Positions 1 through 8,978 of a stretch of DNA of 56,000 bases are shown piece after piece (positions within the stretch are counted from its first letter, which is position 1; every line of letters begins with the position of its first letter). The notes under the pieces were generated by a model that saw nothing but the letters and a program-made list of their open reading frames with translations, made no database searches and was not told where the DNA came from. The position numbers were made by a program, and so were the translations under genes. The stretch comes from Acinetobacter nectaris CIP 110549. Its GTDB lineage: Bacteria > Pseudomonadota > Gammaproteobacteria > Pseudomonadales > Moraxellaceae. The stretch is from the NCBI RefSeq assembly GCF_000488215.1, contig NZ_KI530738.1:1-56000 (forward strand), read 5' to 3'.

Positions 1-189
1 TAAACCAATCAACTAAGTTACTGTTTACTAAGAAGTTTCTTTCAACATCACCGCCGATGGATACGCATTATAGACCAATACATTCCAAACGCAACCCCTT
101 AATCCAATTTATTTCTAATTTATCTATCAACAGAATAAAATACGTACGAAATACGTGAGTTTTTAATCAATTTGAATGATTTTACAGCA
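1..189 (-). repeat. Inverted copy of the rRNA operon promoter/leader
   Basis: The reverse complement of this segment matches 51979-52167, upstream of the 16S gene, with one mismatch (164 versus 52004). It contains the same promoter on the minus strand: TTGCGT at 89-94 and TATAAT at 67-72, 16 bp apart. The copy runs off the left window edge, so a second ribosomal operon reading leftwards very probably begins just outside the window. Confidence 0.9.
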
Positions 190-202
190 GAATAAAAAGG
201 TT

Positions 203-763
203 TTAGAGTTGTTTTTTATTTTCAACTTTTATACTTTCAATGAAAATAGGCTTTATAGGTACGTTTTGATACATACCTTTATCTGTTGTTTCTACTTTCG
301 ATATCTTATCTACGATATCCATTCCTTTTACCACTTTACCAAAGACAGCATAACCATCGTTGTACATACTTTTATTTAAGTTAGGATTATCTACTGTATT
401 AATAAAAAATTGTGCCGTTGCAGAATCTGGATCACTGGTTCTTGCCATAGCCAATGTTCCTCGAACATTTGATAAACCATTATACGATTCATTCTTTATC
501 GGTGCGGCTGTCTGTTTTTCACTAAAATTTTGTTCGAACCCACCGCCTTGAATCATAAAACCAGGAATAACTCGATGGAAGATTGTGTTCGCATAGAAGT
601 TACTCTTTACATAATTTAAAAAATTCTTCGTTGATATTGGGGCTTGAGCATCATTTAGTTCAATTTCTATATTCCCCATAGAAGTTTTCATATCTACATA
701 TGTATTCGCAAAAGCTGTTCCACATGCAAGCGTAGATAAAAGTAGAAGAATTGATTTTTTCAT
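203..763 (-). CDS. ppiA: Periplasmic peptidyl-prolyl cis-trans isomerase (cyclophilin)
   Basis: Cyclophilin-type proline isomerase that assists protein folding in the periplasm. The 186-residue product begins with a signal peptide (basic MKKS, a hydrophobic stretch, then a CGTAFA-N cleavage region near residue 19). The cyclophilin core follows, with the active-site blocks [14 protein letters not shown] and [13 protein letters not shown] around residues 60-125; the catalytic Arg is the one in FHR. The length is normal for a PpiA-like exported cyclophilin. It is transcribed toward the left rRNA promoter region and is separated from the lipoprotein gene behind it by a hairpin. The gene name is by family resemblance. 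Confidence 0.9.
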   Translation of the reverse strand: MKKSILLLLSTLACGTAFANTYVDMKTSMGNIEIELNDAQAPISTKNFLNYVKSNFYANTIFHRVIPGFMIQGGGFEQNFSEKQTAAPIKNESYNGLSNVRGTLAMARTSDPDSATAQFFINTVDNPNLNKSMYNDGYAVFGKVVKGMDIVDKISKVETTDKGMYQNVPIKPIFIESIKVENKKQL

Positions 764-807
764 ATGTCATACCACAAACAATGCTTATTTAAGTCAATCT
801 CTAACAT

Positions 808-823
808 GGTTTCACGTGAAACA
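808..823. promoter_or_regulatory. parS-like ParB binding site
   Basis: The 14-bp palindrome GTTTCACGTGAAAC lies at 809-822; with its flanks it matches 15 of 16 bases of the widely conserved chromosomal parS consensus TGTTTCACGTGAAACA. It is intergenic, upstream of ppiA. ParB sites cluster near oriC in many bacteria, and oriC here is at about 36.3 kb. Confidence 0.65.
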
Positions 824-837
824 CAATTTTAAAAGGT

Positions 838-873
838 TAAGGCTATATGTATGCATACATCATATAGCCTTAA
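838..873 (-). terminator. Hairpin downstream of the lipoprotein gene
   Basis: An 11-bp perfect stem (AAGGCTATATG / CATATAGCCTT) sits just after the stop of the 886-1131 gene. It would stop minus-strand transcription between that gene and ppiA. The T-tract is short, so it may be a weak terminator or an mRNA-stabilising hairpin. Confidence 0.6.
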
Positions 874-885
874 ATAACTTAAATT

Positions 886-1131
886 TTATTGAGCCATTGT
901 TGTTGCTACATCTGATGCACCTGTAGATGATTGAGGTACTGTACTCTGAGATGATGCATCATTTGAAGCAACTGGTGCAGAGCTTACAGTTGCAGCATCG
1001 TTATTTTGTGTAGAAACAACAGATGATGCAGGCATCGTGTTTGTCGGTTCTTCTGCTTTTTGTGAAGCACATCCAACAGCAGATAATGCAAATCCAGCAA
1101 CTGTTAAAGACATTAAAACTAATTTTTTCAT
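886..1131 (-). CDS. Small putative lipoprotein, Ser/Thr/Ala-rich
   Basis: An 81-residue secreted protein with a lipoprotein signal: MKK, a hydrophobic stretch and the lipobox LSAVGC, which puts the acylated Cys at residue 21. The mature part is low-complexity, rich in Ser, Ala, Thr and Gln, with no recognisable fold. The ATG at 1131 is chosen because an AGGA lies about 10 bp upstream; a GTG at 1137 in the same frame is possible. No function can be assigned. It is probably anchored in the outer or inner membrane facing the periplasm. Confidence 0.7.
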   Translation of the reverse strand: MKKLVLMSLTVAGFALSAVGCASQKAEEPTNTMPASSVVSTQNNDAATVSSAPVASNDASSQSTVPQSSTGASDVATTMAQ

Positions 1132-1476
1132 AATCACTCGTTCCTAAAAGGAAAAAAATAAATACTCAACATCGGAGTTTTTGCATCATCTATATTTTTT
1201 TAAAGCTGTAATATTCTGAATATGATACTTTTTTAAAGTATTTCTTTACTTTAACGCATGTTTTGTTAATTTTTCTGAATGACTCTTTTTCTATATATAA
1301 GTATTAAATCTTTGCTATATCTATTATTTTTTATTTAATTATTATTTTATTGTTTATTTATTTATCAGTTTGAAATTTCATTTCAATCATAGAAAGACAC
1401 AATCCACAAACAGAGTTATGTCTTTTTACATAGATAATCGCGAACTTTTTAGTTTTTTATATTTAATAATAAATAT
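1132..1476. other. AT-rich intergenic region, nothing recognised
   Basis: About 345 bp of very AT-rich DNA between the lipoprotein gene and the metallo-beta-lactamase-fold gene. I see long T/A runs around 1320-1370 but no convincing ORF, repeat or RNA. It presumably holds the lipoprotein promoter. Confidence 0.5.
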
Positions 1477-2340
1477 CTAAGGCCATTTCATTTCACCCTT
1501 AACAACTTTTGCACCTAGCTCCAAACTATTGACTTCATGTAGTTTAGGATAGATTGTTTTCATTTCAGCAATAAGCTCATTTGCATTCTTTGTCTTTTGT
1601 ACTGCTTTTTCATATTGTTCTAAATATTGTATGGAAAAGTCGACCGCTGGCATATTTTCTACCGCACCACTTGCCATATGTGCAGGGATAACAATTTTAG
1701 GCATAAGTTCTTTAATATTTTGTAAAGTCATCAGCACTTCTTTTCGAGATGATGCTGTTGCTGTATCTGCCATCCATAAATGAATACCTGAAGATACAGG
1801 AATTCCACCAATGACAGCCTTAATACTTGGGATCCATAGATAAGTCAGCTCTTTTTTTCCCTGAATTTGGATATTTAGACCATCAAAATTAATTTCTTTC
1901 GCTGTATAGGGTTGAGGAATAATAATTTTACTAGGCGCATTTTCCCCCATTTGAGGAGACCAATATTTTTGTTTGAGTTGGTAGGTTTTTTCAATATGCT
2001 TTACAGTTTCAGGTGTTGCTATAATTTGTGCTTTAGGAAATATTTGTTTTAAGACATCTAAACCAAAGTAATAGTCTGGATCGCCATAGCTCACGAAAAT
2101 AGTTTTAAGCTGTTTACCACTATCTAATATGTTAGCAGCAATACGCAATGCTTCAGATTTTGAAAATTGTGCATTTACAAGCATGACATCTTTATCTGTT
2201 TCAATGAGTGTTGATGTCACTCCAAAATGTTCAGGAGATGCAAGAAAAGGTTGTATTTTAATGTTTTCAGCATTTGCATACTGCGTTAGAAACACACTAT
2301 TCAATAGTAAAGCCACTGATAATTTTTGTATTCCAGTCAT
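1477..2340 (-). CDS. Exported metallo-beta-lactamase-fold protein with altered metal site
   Basis: 287 residues with a signal peptide (cleavage after YANA, about residue 24) and a metallo-beta-lactamase-like fold. It has an early 'ETDKDVMLVNA' strand region, a motif region at 84-93, and a late 'VIPAHM' segment around 220. The family signature HxHxDH falls at residues 85-90 but reads Y-G-D-P-D-Y, so the usual zinc-binding histidines are replaced and only the Asp remains. The fold is probably kept, but hydrolase activity is doubtful or uses other ligands. It is divergent from the LysR gene at 2445 across a 104-bp gap, which suggests the regulator controls it. Confidence 0.7.
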   Translation of the reverse strand: MTGIQKLSVALLLNSVFLTQYANAENIKIQPFLASPEHFGVTSTLIETDKDVMLVNAQFSKSEALRIAANILDSGKQLKTIFVSYGDPDYYFGLDVLKQIFPKAQIIATPETVKHIEKTYQLKQKYWSPQMGENAPSKIIIPQPYTAKEINFDGLNIQIQGKKELTYLWIPSIKAVIGGIPVSSGIHLWMADTATASSRKEVLMTLQNIKELMPKIVIPAHMASGAVENMPAVDFSIQYLEQYEKAVQKTKNANELIAEMKTIYPKLHEVNSLELGAKVVKGEMKWP

Positions 2341-2444
2341 TTTTTATATCTCATTTTATGAATATATTTATTTTAATCTTCTTATATGTACTTTAAAGCA
2401 CTTCAATTAAGATAGTCTATTTCATATTAAGCAATAATTCTATT

Positions 2445-3347
2445 ATGGATACGCTAAAGGCCATCCAAGTTTTTGTAACTATCCATCAATATGGAAGTTT
2501 TACAAAGGCTGCCGAACATCTGAATTACTCTAGAGCAATGGTTTCACGTTATTTAGAGCATCTTGAAACGACGTTTTCAACACGATTATTTCAGCGAAAT
2601 ACAAGAAAAATTTCGCTCACTCCCTCAGGAGAGAAAGCTTTAATTTATTGTGAAAATATATTACAGCAACAAAGCCTGCTATACAGCCTATCTGCACATG
2701 AACAACATCAAGGCATAATACGTATTTCTTGTAGCAGTTTTTTATTTCAAATAGGTGTTGATGAATGCATTGCTAAGTTTAGAGAGCACTTTCCTAAAGT
2801 AGAGTTTGATATTCAACTGAGTGAGTCTACAATTGATTTAATTGAAGACCGCGTAGATATTGCTTTTAGAATTGCTCAAAATATTGCAGATGGATTAATT
2901 GCAAGACCTGTCTATCCGATTCCATCAACTTTTTGTGCCAGCCCTCAATTTCTAGAAAAGATTGAAACCATTACAAGTCCAAATCAGCTAGCTCAGCATG
3001 ATTGTATTGTTCACTATGCTCAATTGAGTACATGGACATTTATTAATAGCAATCAACAACCGCAGAACTATCCAATAAAAAGTACATTTAAAAGTAATGA
3101 CGTATTGGCTTTATATAAAATGTGTCGCCAAGGGTGCGGTATATCTATGCTACCGACTTATGTTGTACAAAACGATTTAAAAAATGGTGATTTAAAAGTT
3201 GTACTACCTGAGTACACTGCACCAGACATTATGCTTTCTTTAGTGTATACATCACGCCATCACCTGCCTCTAATTTCACAAAAATTTATCGGATTTATTC
3301 AAGAAAATTTACCAAAGTTATTGGAAAAAGATAAATATACGATTTAA
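2445..3347 (+). CDS. LysR-family transcriptional regulator
   Basis: 300-residue LysR-type regulator. The N-terminal winged helix-turn-helix occupies residues 1-60 (IHQYGSFTKAAEHLNYSRAMVSRYLEHLE is the typical recognition region), followed by a linker helix and a type-2 periplasmic-binding-like effector domain from about residue 90. It is transcribed divergently from the metallo-beta-lactamase-fold gene. LysR regulators commonly act on the divergent neighbour and on themselves from the shared intergenic region. The effector is unknown. Confidence 0.88.
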   Translation: MDTLKAIQVFVTIHQYGSFTKAAEHLNYSRAMVSRYLEHLETTFSTRLFQRNTRKISLTPSGEKALIYCENILQQQSLLYSLSAHEQHQGIIRISCSSFLFQIGVDECIAKFREHFPKVEFDIQLSESTIDLIEDRVDIAFRIAQNIADGLIARPVYPIPSTFCASPQFLEKIETITSPNQLAQHDCIVHYAQLSTWTFINSNQQPQNYPIKSTFKSNDVLALYKMCRQGCGISMLPTYVVQNDLKNGDLKVVLPEYTAPDIMLSLVYTSRHHLPLISQKFIGFIQENLPKLLEKDKYTI

Positions 3348-3371
3348 TTTGCGAATTAATGTAATTTGCTT

Positions 3372-3396
3372 CTTGAATTTTAATAGCATGCCCATA
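3372..3396 (+). promoter_or_regulatory. Sigma-32 (heat-shock)-like promoter of grpE
   Basis: CTTGAA at 3372-3377 and CCCATA at 3391-3396, 13 bp apart, resemble the heat-shock consensus CTTGAAA - about 13 bp - CCCCATNT. It lies about 120 bp before the grpE start. Confidence 0.55.
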
Positions 3397-3516
3397 CCTC
3401 TTAGTTAATTATTTTACAAACTTCCATGGCAGTTCAGCATAATGCCTGTTCAAGACTGAACGGATGCCAACTAAGGACTGTACATGTTTGAAAAACTTTT
3501 TAAACGGAGATCATCA

Positions 3517-4065
3517 ATGGCGAACGAGCAAAAAAACCAAGCTCAAGACAGTCAAGCTGAAGTAGAACAACATGAACAAGTTCAGGTTGAAGAAAATAAT
3601 GAGCAAGCTGATGTGAGCGTAGAAGATTTACAAGCACAAATTACTAAACTCGAAGAAAGTTTAAAACTTGAAAAAGCACGAGCTGCAAACGCAATTTATG
3701 AATCAGAGAAAGTAAAAGAGCGTGTTGAACGTGAAGCAGATACTGCGAAAAAATTTGCTTTAGAAAAGTTTGCGAAAAGCTTACTTGAGTCTGTCGACAA
3801 CCTTGAGCGTGCAATTCAAGCAACAAGCGAAGAAACAAGCCCTTTACTTGAAGGTGTAGAGCTAACGTTAAAATCACTCATTACAACGTTAGAAAAACAT
3901 GAAATTGCGGCTGTAGATACTGCAAACGGCTTTAATGCTGAATTTCATCAAGCTGTAGGCATTGATCCTGAAGCAAAAGCTGGTGAGATCGGAAATGTTT
4001 TACAGAAAGGTTATACATTGTCAGGCCGTCTACTCCGCCCTGCAATGGTTACCGTTGGTCAATAA
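3517..4065 (+). CDS. grpE: Nucleotide exchange factor GrpE
   Basis: GrpE releases ADP from DnaK and so drives the Hsp70 folding cycle in the cytoplasm. The 182-residue protein has a Gln/Glu-rich disordered N-terminus, a long coiled coil from about residue 35 to 90, and the C-terminal beta-wing domain with the signature region [10 protein letters not shown]...[25 protein letters not shown]. The ATG at 3517 is preferred over an in-frame ATG at 3484 because GGAG lies 7 bp before it and the protein then begins MANEQ, as in other Acinetobacter GrpE. The next gene is dnaK, its partner. Confidence 0.95.
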   Translation: MANEQKNQAQDSQAEVEQHEQVQVEENNEQADVSVEDLQAQITKLEESLKLEKARAANAIYESEKVKERVEREADTAKKFALEKFAKSLLESVDNLERAIQATSEETSPLLEGVELTLKSLITTLEKHEIAAVDTANGFNAEFHQAVGIDPEAKAGEIGNVLQKGYTLSGRLLRPAMVTVGQ

Positions 4066-4109
4066 TTAACTAATATTAGAGAGTTTTTTTAATTTTTTTA
4101 ATTTTTTTG

Positions 4110-4137
4110 CTTGAAAAAATTAGATTCACTCTCATAT
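4110..4137 (+). promoter_or_regulatory. Sigma-32-like promoter of dnaK
   Basis: CTTGAAA at 4110-4116 and CTCATAT at 4131-4137, 14 bp apart, match the heat-shock promoter pattern. They lie in the grpE-dnaK gap, so dnaK can be induced separately from grpE. Confidence 0.6.
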
Positions 4138-4186
4138 CGAATAACAAGCGAAAACATTGCAAAATAATTTTTAGAGGACACATACA

Positions 4187-6133
4187 ATGGCTAAGATTAT
4201 TGGTATTGACTTAGGTACTACCAACTCATGTGTTGCAGTACTTGAAGGCGAAAAAGTAAAAGTAATTGATAACGCTGAAGGCGCACGCACAACGCCATCG
4301 ATCATTGCATACAAAGATGGTGAAACACTTGTAGGTCAAAGTGCAAAACGCCAAGCAGTAACTAACCCAAAAAATACTTTATACGCAATCAAGCGTTTGA
4401 TTGGTCGCCGTTATGAAGATTCTGCTGTACAAAAAGATATTGGTCTTGTGCCATACAAAATTGTAAAAGCAGACAATGGCGATGCTTGGGTTGAAGTAAA
4501 CGATAAAAAACTTGCACCACAACAAGTTTCAGCAGAAATTTTGAAAAAAATGAAAAAAACTGCTGAAGACTATTTAGGTGAAGCAGTTACAGAAGCTGTT
4601 ATTACAGTACCTGCATACTTTAACGATGCACAACGTCAAGCAACGAAAGATGCTGGTAAAATTGCTGGTCTAGATGTAAAACGTATCATTAACGAGCCAA
4701 CTGCTGCTGCACTTGCATTCGGTATGGACAAAAAAGAAGGTGATCGTAAAGTTGCTGTATACGATTTAGGTGGTGGTACATTTGACGTATCTATCATTGA
4801 AATTGCTGACTTAGATGGCGACCAACAAATTGAAGTATTATCTACGAACGGTGATACATTCTTAGGTGGTGAAGACTTCGATACAGCATTAATTGACTAC
4901 TTAGTTGAAGAGTTCAAGAAAGAGCAAGACGTCAATCTGAAAAATGATCCTCTTGCACTACAACGTTTAAAAGAAGCGGCTGAAAAAGCAAAAATTGAAC
5001 TTTCATCTTCAAATGGTACTGAAATTAACCTTCCGTACATCACTGCAGATGCAAGTGGCCCTAAACACTTAGTACTTAACGTAACACGTGCAAAACTTGA
5101 AGCACTTGTTGCTGACCTTGTTGAACGTACACTTGAGCCTTGCCGTATTGCACTAAAAGATGCTGGTCTTTCAAACAGTGAAATTTCAGACGTTATTTTA
5201 GTTGGTGGTCAAACACGTATGCCACTTGTACAACAAAAAGTACAAGATTTCTTTGGTAAAGAGCCACGTAAAGATGTTAACCCAGATGAAGCAGTAGCAA
5301 TGGGTGCTGCAATTCAAGGTGCAGTACTTTCTGGTGACAAAAATGACGTTCTACTTCTTGACGTAACACCTTTAACACTTGGTATTGAAACAATGGGTGG
5401 TGTACTTACACCAATCATTGAAAAGAACACAACGATTCCTTCTAAGAAATCTCAAGTGTTCTCTACAGCAGCAGATAACCAACCTGCGGTTGATATTGCT
5501 GTTTACCAAGGTGAGCGTAAAATGGCTCAACAAAACAAACTGTTGGGTAACTTCCAATTAGGTGATATTCCACCTGCGCCACGTGGTGTACCACAAATTG
5601 AAGTGTCTTTCGACATCAATGCTGATGGTATCTTAAAAGTATCTGCAAAAGATAAGAGCACTGGTAAAGAACAGTCTATTCAGATTAAAGCAAACTCTGG
5701 TTTATCTGATGAAGAAGTAGAAGCAATGATCAGAGATGCTGAGGCGAATGCTGAAGAAGATCGTAAATTCGAAGATCTTGCAAAAGCACGTAACGAAGCA
5801 GATGCTTTAATTTCTAGTGCAAACAAAGCTGTAAAAGACTTAGGTGATAAAGTTACCGAAGACGAAAAAACTGCTGTAAATACTGCTGTTTCTGAACTTG
5901 AAGCAGTCACTAAAGAAAATGATGCTGAAGCGATCAAAACAAAAACTGAAAGCTTACAAAACATTTTAATGCCAATCACTCAACGTGCTTATGAGCAATC
6001 TCAAGGCGCTGAAGGTGGTGCACAAGGATTTGATCCAAATGCATTTAACCAAGAAGGTGCGGCTCATCAGAAGAAAGCTGATGATGGTGTTGTAGATGCT
6101 GAATTTAAAGAAGTAAAAGATGATAAGAAATAA
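4187..6133 (+). CDS. dnaK: Chaperone DnaK (Hsp70)
   Basis: Main cytoplasmic Hsp70. The 648-residue protein has the actin-like ATPase domain (start [15 protein letters not shown]; phosphate loop [28 protein letters not shown]), the conserved hydrophobic interdomain linker DVLLLDVTP near residue 390, the substrate-binding domain, and an acidic/Gln-rich C-terminal tail ending in [13 protein letters not shown]. Length and all signatures are normal. An AGAGGA ribosome site precedes the ATG. grpE lies upstream, but dnaJ is not next to it here. A strong terminator follows. Confidence 0.98.
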   Translation: MAKIIGIDLGTTNSCVAVLEGEKVKVIDNAEGARTTPSIIAYKDGETLVGQSAKRQAVTNPKNTLYAIKRLIGRRYEDSAVQKDIGLVPYKIVKADNGDAWVEVNDKKLAPQQVSAEILKKMKKTAEDYLGEAVTEAVITVPAYFNDAQRQATKDAGKIAGLDVKRIINEPTAAALAFGMDKKEGDRKVAVYDLGGGTFDVSIIEIADLDGDQQIEVLSTNGDTFLGGEDFDTALIDYLVEEFKKEQDVNLKNDPLALQRLKEAAEKAKIELSSSNGTEINLPYITADASGPKHLVLNVTRAKLEALVADLVERTLEPCRIALKDAGLSNSEISDVILVGGQTRMPLVQQKVQDFFGKEPRKDVNPDEAVAMGAAIQGAVLSGDKNDVLLLDVTPLTLGIETMGGVLTPIIEKNTTIPSKKSQVFSTAADNQPAVDIAVYQGERKMAQQNKLLGNFQLGDIPPAPRGVPQIEVSFDINADGILKVSAKDKSTGKEQSIQIKANSGLSDEEVEAMIRDAEANAEEDRKFEDLAKARNEADALISSANKAVKDLGDKVTEDEKTAVNTAVSELEAVTKENDAEAIKTKTESLQNILMPITQRAYEQSQGAEGGAQGFDPNAFNQEGAAHQKKADDGVVDAEFKEVKDDKK

Positions 6134-6147
6134 TATTTCTTAAAGTC

Positions 6148-6178
6148 AAAAAACCGTGCAATATGCACGGTTTTTTTA
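6148..6178 (+). terminator. Rho-independent terminator of dnaK
   Basis: The stem AACCGTGCA / TGCACGGTT is followed by a run of T residues, directly after the dnaK stop codon. Confidence 0.9.
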
Positions 6179-6232
6179 TAGCTAAATTAGGTAAACTATC
6201 TACTTAAATAACAATAGCTTTAAATATTTAAT

Positions 6233-6757
6233 ATGACTTTCACCGAAGAACAAAAAGAAAAAATCTTATATATTCTAAAAATTCTTGCATGTGCAATGAT
6301 TGTTACTCTATTAGCTATATGTATAGATAAAGATCATGTCTCTAATTTCTTCTTATGGAGCTCATTAACTGCTTTTTTTACTATTCAATATGATGCCAAT
6401 AGTCCTGTAAACTTTAATCAGGTTACTGGCAATTTAATTGGCTCTAGTATTGGGGTAATTATTTGGCTACTTGTTTCACAACTTTCTAAAGAACATACAT
6501 ATATTAATATTGAGTATTTACTACTTATTGTTGGTATTGTACTCACAACAGTCACATGTATTCTCCTAAAACATGCAGAATATTGTGGTATTGCTCTATC
6601 AGGATTACTCATTGTTACTGTGTATGATGTTTCACACAATACATTTCATGGTGCATTATTACGTATTCTTTTCTGTGCCGTTGGATGTTTAATTGCATAT
6701 ATTATAGATATGGCAAGTCGTAGAATAGTTAAAAATCATATAGATAAAGAAGCATAA
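6233..6757 (+). CDS. Putative FUSC-like integral membrane protein
   Basis: 174 residues with about five predicted membrane segments (roughly 12-30, 36-50, 62-80, 92-112, 118-135 and 140-158) and a charged tail. The layout and the segment 'NQVTGNLIGSSIGVIIWLLV' recall the membrane half of FUSC/aromatic acid exporter (ArAE) proteins, where a TGxxxG motif is typical. It lacks the cytosolic half, so it is a short family member or a stand-alone membrane module. The substrate is unknown. It is a single gene between two hairpins. Confidence 0.6.
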   Translation: MTFTEEQKEKILYILKILACAMIVTLLAICIDKDHVSNFFLWSSLTAFFTIQYDANSPVNFNQVTGNLIGSSIGVIIWLLVSQLSKEHTYINIEYLLLIVGIVLTTVTCILLKHAEYCGIALSGLLIVTVYDVSHNTFHGALLRILFCAVGCLIAYIIDMASRRIVKNHIDKEA

Positions 6758-6779
6758 TATTTTATATATTTTAAAATAA

Positions 6780-6813
6780 GATAAACCTCTCTATTTTCAT
6801 AGAGAGGTTTATC
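6780..6813 (+). terminator. Long hairpin after the FUSC-like gene
   Basis: A 14-bp perfect stem (GATAAACCTCTCTA / TAGAGAGGTTTATC) with a 6-nt loop. No T-tract follows, so it may act with Rho or stabilise the transcript. Confidence 0.6.
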
Positions 6814-7051
6814 TGCCCACCCTCTGTTGTATATTTATGTTTATATTTATTCTTTGTTTATTTTTTGTTGGGCAAATACAGAATATGTAATTCATCAAAA
6901 ATATTCTGTAATCTTTTTCCTACATTTGTACAAATATTAACTAGTGTTGAATTAAATTTATGATTTTATTTAACATTTTAATTGTTAACTTAAGTAATTC
7001 AATTATTAAAGATCGTTAATATATAATTACTGCATAAATAAGGTATTTGAA

Positions 7052-7444
7052 ATGAAAGAAAATCTCTTAATAACTGTAGCAGCTGCTGTTATTACTAATA
7101 ATCAAGGACAACTATTATTAGTTCGTAAAAAAAATACTGATTTCTATATGCAAGTCGGTGGAAAATTAGAGCCTAATGAGCCACCTGAAACTACAATTAT
7201 TCGAGAGATTAAAGAAGAAATTGGTGTAGAAGGAAGTATTATAAAATACTTAGGTGAGTTTGATACCCAAGCTGCAAATGAAACGGGTTATCTATTAAAG
7301 GCTTATTTATATGAAGTTAAAATTTTAGGAAACCCTGTGGCTTGTGCAGAAATCGAAGATTTAGTTTGGTTTGATCCAAAGCAACATGCCACAGTACCTA
7401 TTGCACCACTTACAGCACAATATGTTATTCCATTAATAAAATAA
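7052..7444 (+). CDS. Nudix hydrolase
   Basis: 130-residue single-domain Nudix pyrophosphohydrolase. The Nudix box GX5EX7REUXEEXGU is complete: it starts with GGKLEPNE around residue 37 and ends REIKEEIGV, with the metal-binding REIKEE helix intact. Such enzymes cleave nucleoside diphosphates linked to another group (NTPs, sugar nucleotides, oxidised nucleotides); the substrate cannot be told from the sequence. Its stop lies 2 bp from the end of the convergent transglycosylase gene. Confidence 0.88.
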   Translation: MKENLLITVAAAVITNNQGQLLLVRKKNTDFYMQVGGKLEPNEPPETTIIREIKEEIGVEGSIIKYLGEFDTQAANETGYLLKAYLYEVKILGNPVACAEIEDLVWFDPKQHATVPIAPLTAQYVIPLIK

Positions 7445-7445
7445 A

Positions 7446-8777
7446 TTAAGTTCCTGAATCTAATAATTGACTGGCTTGCAGACTACGAATCTTTTTCAGA
7501 AATATTTGTCCTGCCCGAGCAGTTGGTGTTAGACCTAATTTTTGTTGTTCTTGCTGAATTGCTTGGCGGGTTTTATCCCCAATTAAACCATCAGGTTCAC
7601 CAATTTCATATCCTTTAGAAATTAAATAACTTTGTATTTCTCTACGCTCTGCTCTTGAAGTTCCAGGGTCATCTGTTGGCCATGCTGCCATAATTGGAGG
7701 TGCACCTTTCAAACGATCTGATAAATATGCAATTGCTAAAGCATAGCTTTCTGCTGCATTATAACTATATATCGCATCAAAATTTCTGAAGACTAAAAAC
7801 TTAGGACCATTTTGACCTGCAGGCATAAATAAACCTGCCATAGTTGCATCTGTAACATTGCCTTGTACAAGAGTGCTACCGTCCGCACGTACTACCCCTT
7901 GTGATACCCACACAGATAATGGCTTTTTATTTCTTCTTCCTTCATTATTAAAAACAAAATTTTGGGGTACATCTACTTCAAAACCCCATGGCATACCTAC
8001 TTGCCATCCCGATTGTTTTAAAAAGTTTGCTGTAGATGCTAAGGCATCGGGTGTATCAGAAACGAGATCTCTACGTCCATCGCCATCGAAATCTACAGCA
8101 AGCTTTTCATAAGTAGATGGCATAAACTGAGTCTGACCAAATGCACCTGCCCACGAACCTGTTAATTGATTTTCTGTTAAATCACCACGTTGTAGAATCC
8201 GAATAGCTGCAAAAAACTCTCCACGGAAATATGATTGTCTTCTACCTTCACAGCTTAGTGTTCCTAACGACTGGAGTAGCGGATATTTTCCTATGATATT
8301 GCCAAAATTACTTTCAACACCCCAAACGGCAACAACCACTTCAGGTGGTACACCATAAATCATCTGCACACGATCTAAGGTTGATTGATATTGTTTTAAT
8401 TTTTCTTGACCTAATGTAATGCGTTCTTGGTCAACCAATCCTGATAGATAATCCCAAATTGGAGTTGAAAATTCAGGTTGATAATTTAGCTTATCTAAAA
8501 TGGAATAATCAGGCGTGATTCCCTGTGTATATCTATCATATACATCTGACTGAATACCTGTATTAATAGCCAACGGCTTTAATTGTGCTAAACACTGCTT
8601 GAATTTAAGGTTTAAATTTAAATTCTCTGTATTGTTGCTTTCATTTTGTATATTTGAATTTAAAACAGGTGCTAATGTTGGCTGTGGATTCATTCCTGAC
8701 TGAATAATAAGATCAGCATGTGAATTAATAGAGAGTACAGCAAGTGGTAACATCAATAAATTTAAAGATTTTTTCAT
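7446..8777 (-). CDS. Lytic murein transglycosylase, MltB family
   Basis: 443-residue cell-wall enzyme that cleaves the MurNAc-GlcNAc bond and forms 1,6-anhydroMurNAc. A signal peptide (cleavage after INSHA, about residue 21) is followed by an SLT_2 catalytic domain. The catalytic Glu lies in VAVWGVESNFG (near residue 155), with FGQTQFMPSTY and the D-rich DFDGDGRRDL calcium-like motif characteristic of MltB. A peptidoglycan-binding domain sits at the C-terminus (LISKGYEIGEPDGLIGDKTRQAI). No lipobox is seen, so it is likely soluble in the periplasm. Confidence 0.93.
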   Translation of the reverse strand: MKKSLNLLMLPLAVLSINSHADLIIQSGMNPQPTLAPVLNSNIQNESNNTENLNLNLKFKQCLAQLKPLAINTGIQSDVYDRYTQGITPDYSILDKLNYQPEFSTPIWDYLSGLVDQERITLGQEKLKQYQSTLDRVQMIYGVPPEVVVAVWGVESNFGNIIGKYPLLQSLGTLSCEGRRQSYFRGEFFAAIRILQRGDLTENQLTGSWAGAFGQTQFMPSTYEKLAVDFDGDGRRDLVSDTPDALASTANFLKQSGWQVGMPWGFEVDVPQNFVFNNEGRRNKKPLSVWVSQGVVRADGSTLVQGNVTDATMAGLFMPAGQNGPKFLVFRNFDAIYSYNAAESYALAIAYLSDRLKGAPPIMAAWPTDDPGTSRAERREIQSYLISKGYEIGEPDGLIGDKTRQAIQQEQQKLGLTPTARAGQIFLKKIRSLQASQLLDSGT

Positions 8778-8937
8778 CCCTAAAATTCCTAATTTTTTGA
8801 ATTTAATTTTTTTATAAAATAACAGATATTCTAAAAAATCTAATTATAAAAATGGTAACTTTGAATTTAAAAAGAGATATCCACAGATTTACCCAAAGCT
8901 AAACACGTACTTTAAATTCAAATCTATTTTTCCATAT

Positions 8938-8968
8938 AAAAAAAGCGGCTATATAAGCCGCTTTTTTT
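8938..8968 (-). terminator. Rho-independent terminator of purEK
   Basis: The stem AAAAGCGGCT / AGCCGCTTTT has A and T tracts on both sides, just after the purK stop on the minus strand. Confidence 0.88.
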
Positions 8969-8978
8969 AGTATAAAAA

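Noticed and set aside
176..379. 67-residue ORF at the left end
   Set aside because: It lies antisense to ppiA and the rRNA leader repeat; no ribosome site or family.
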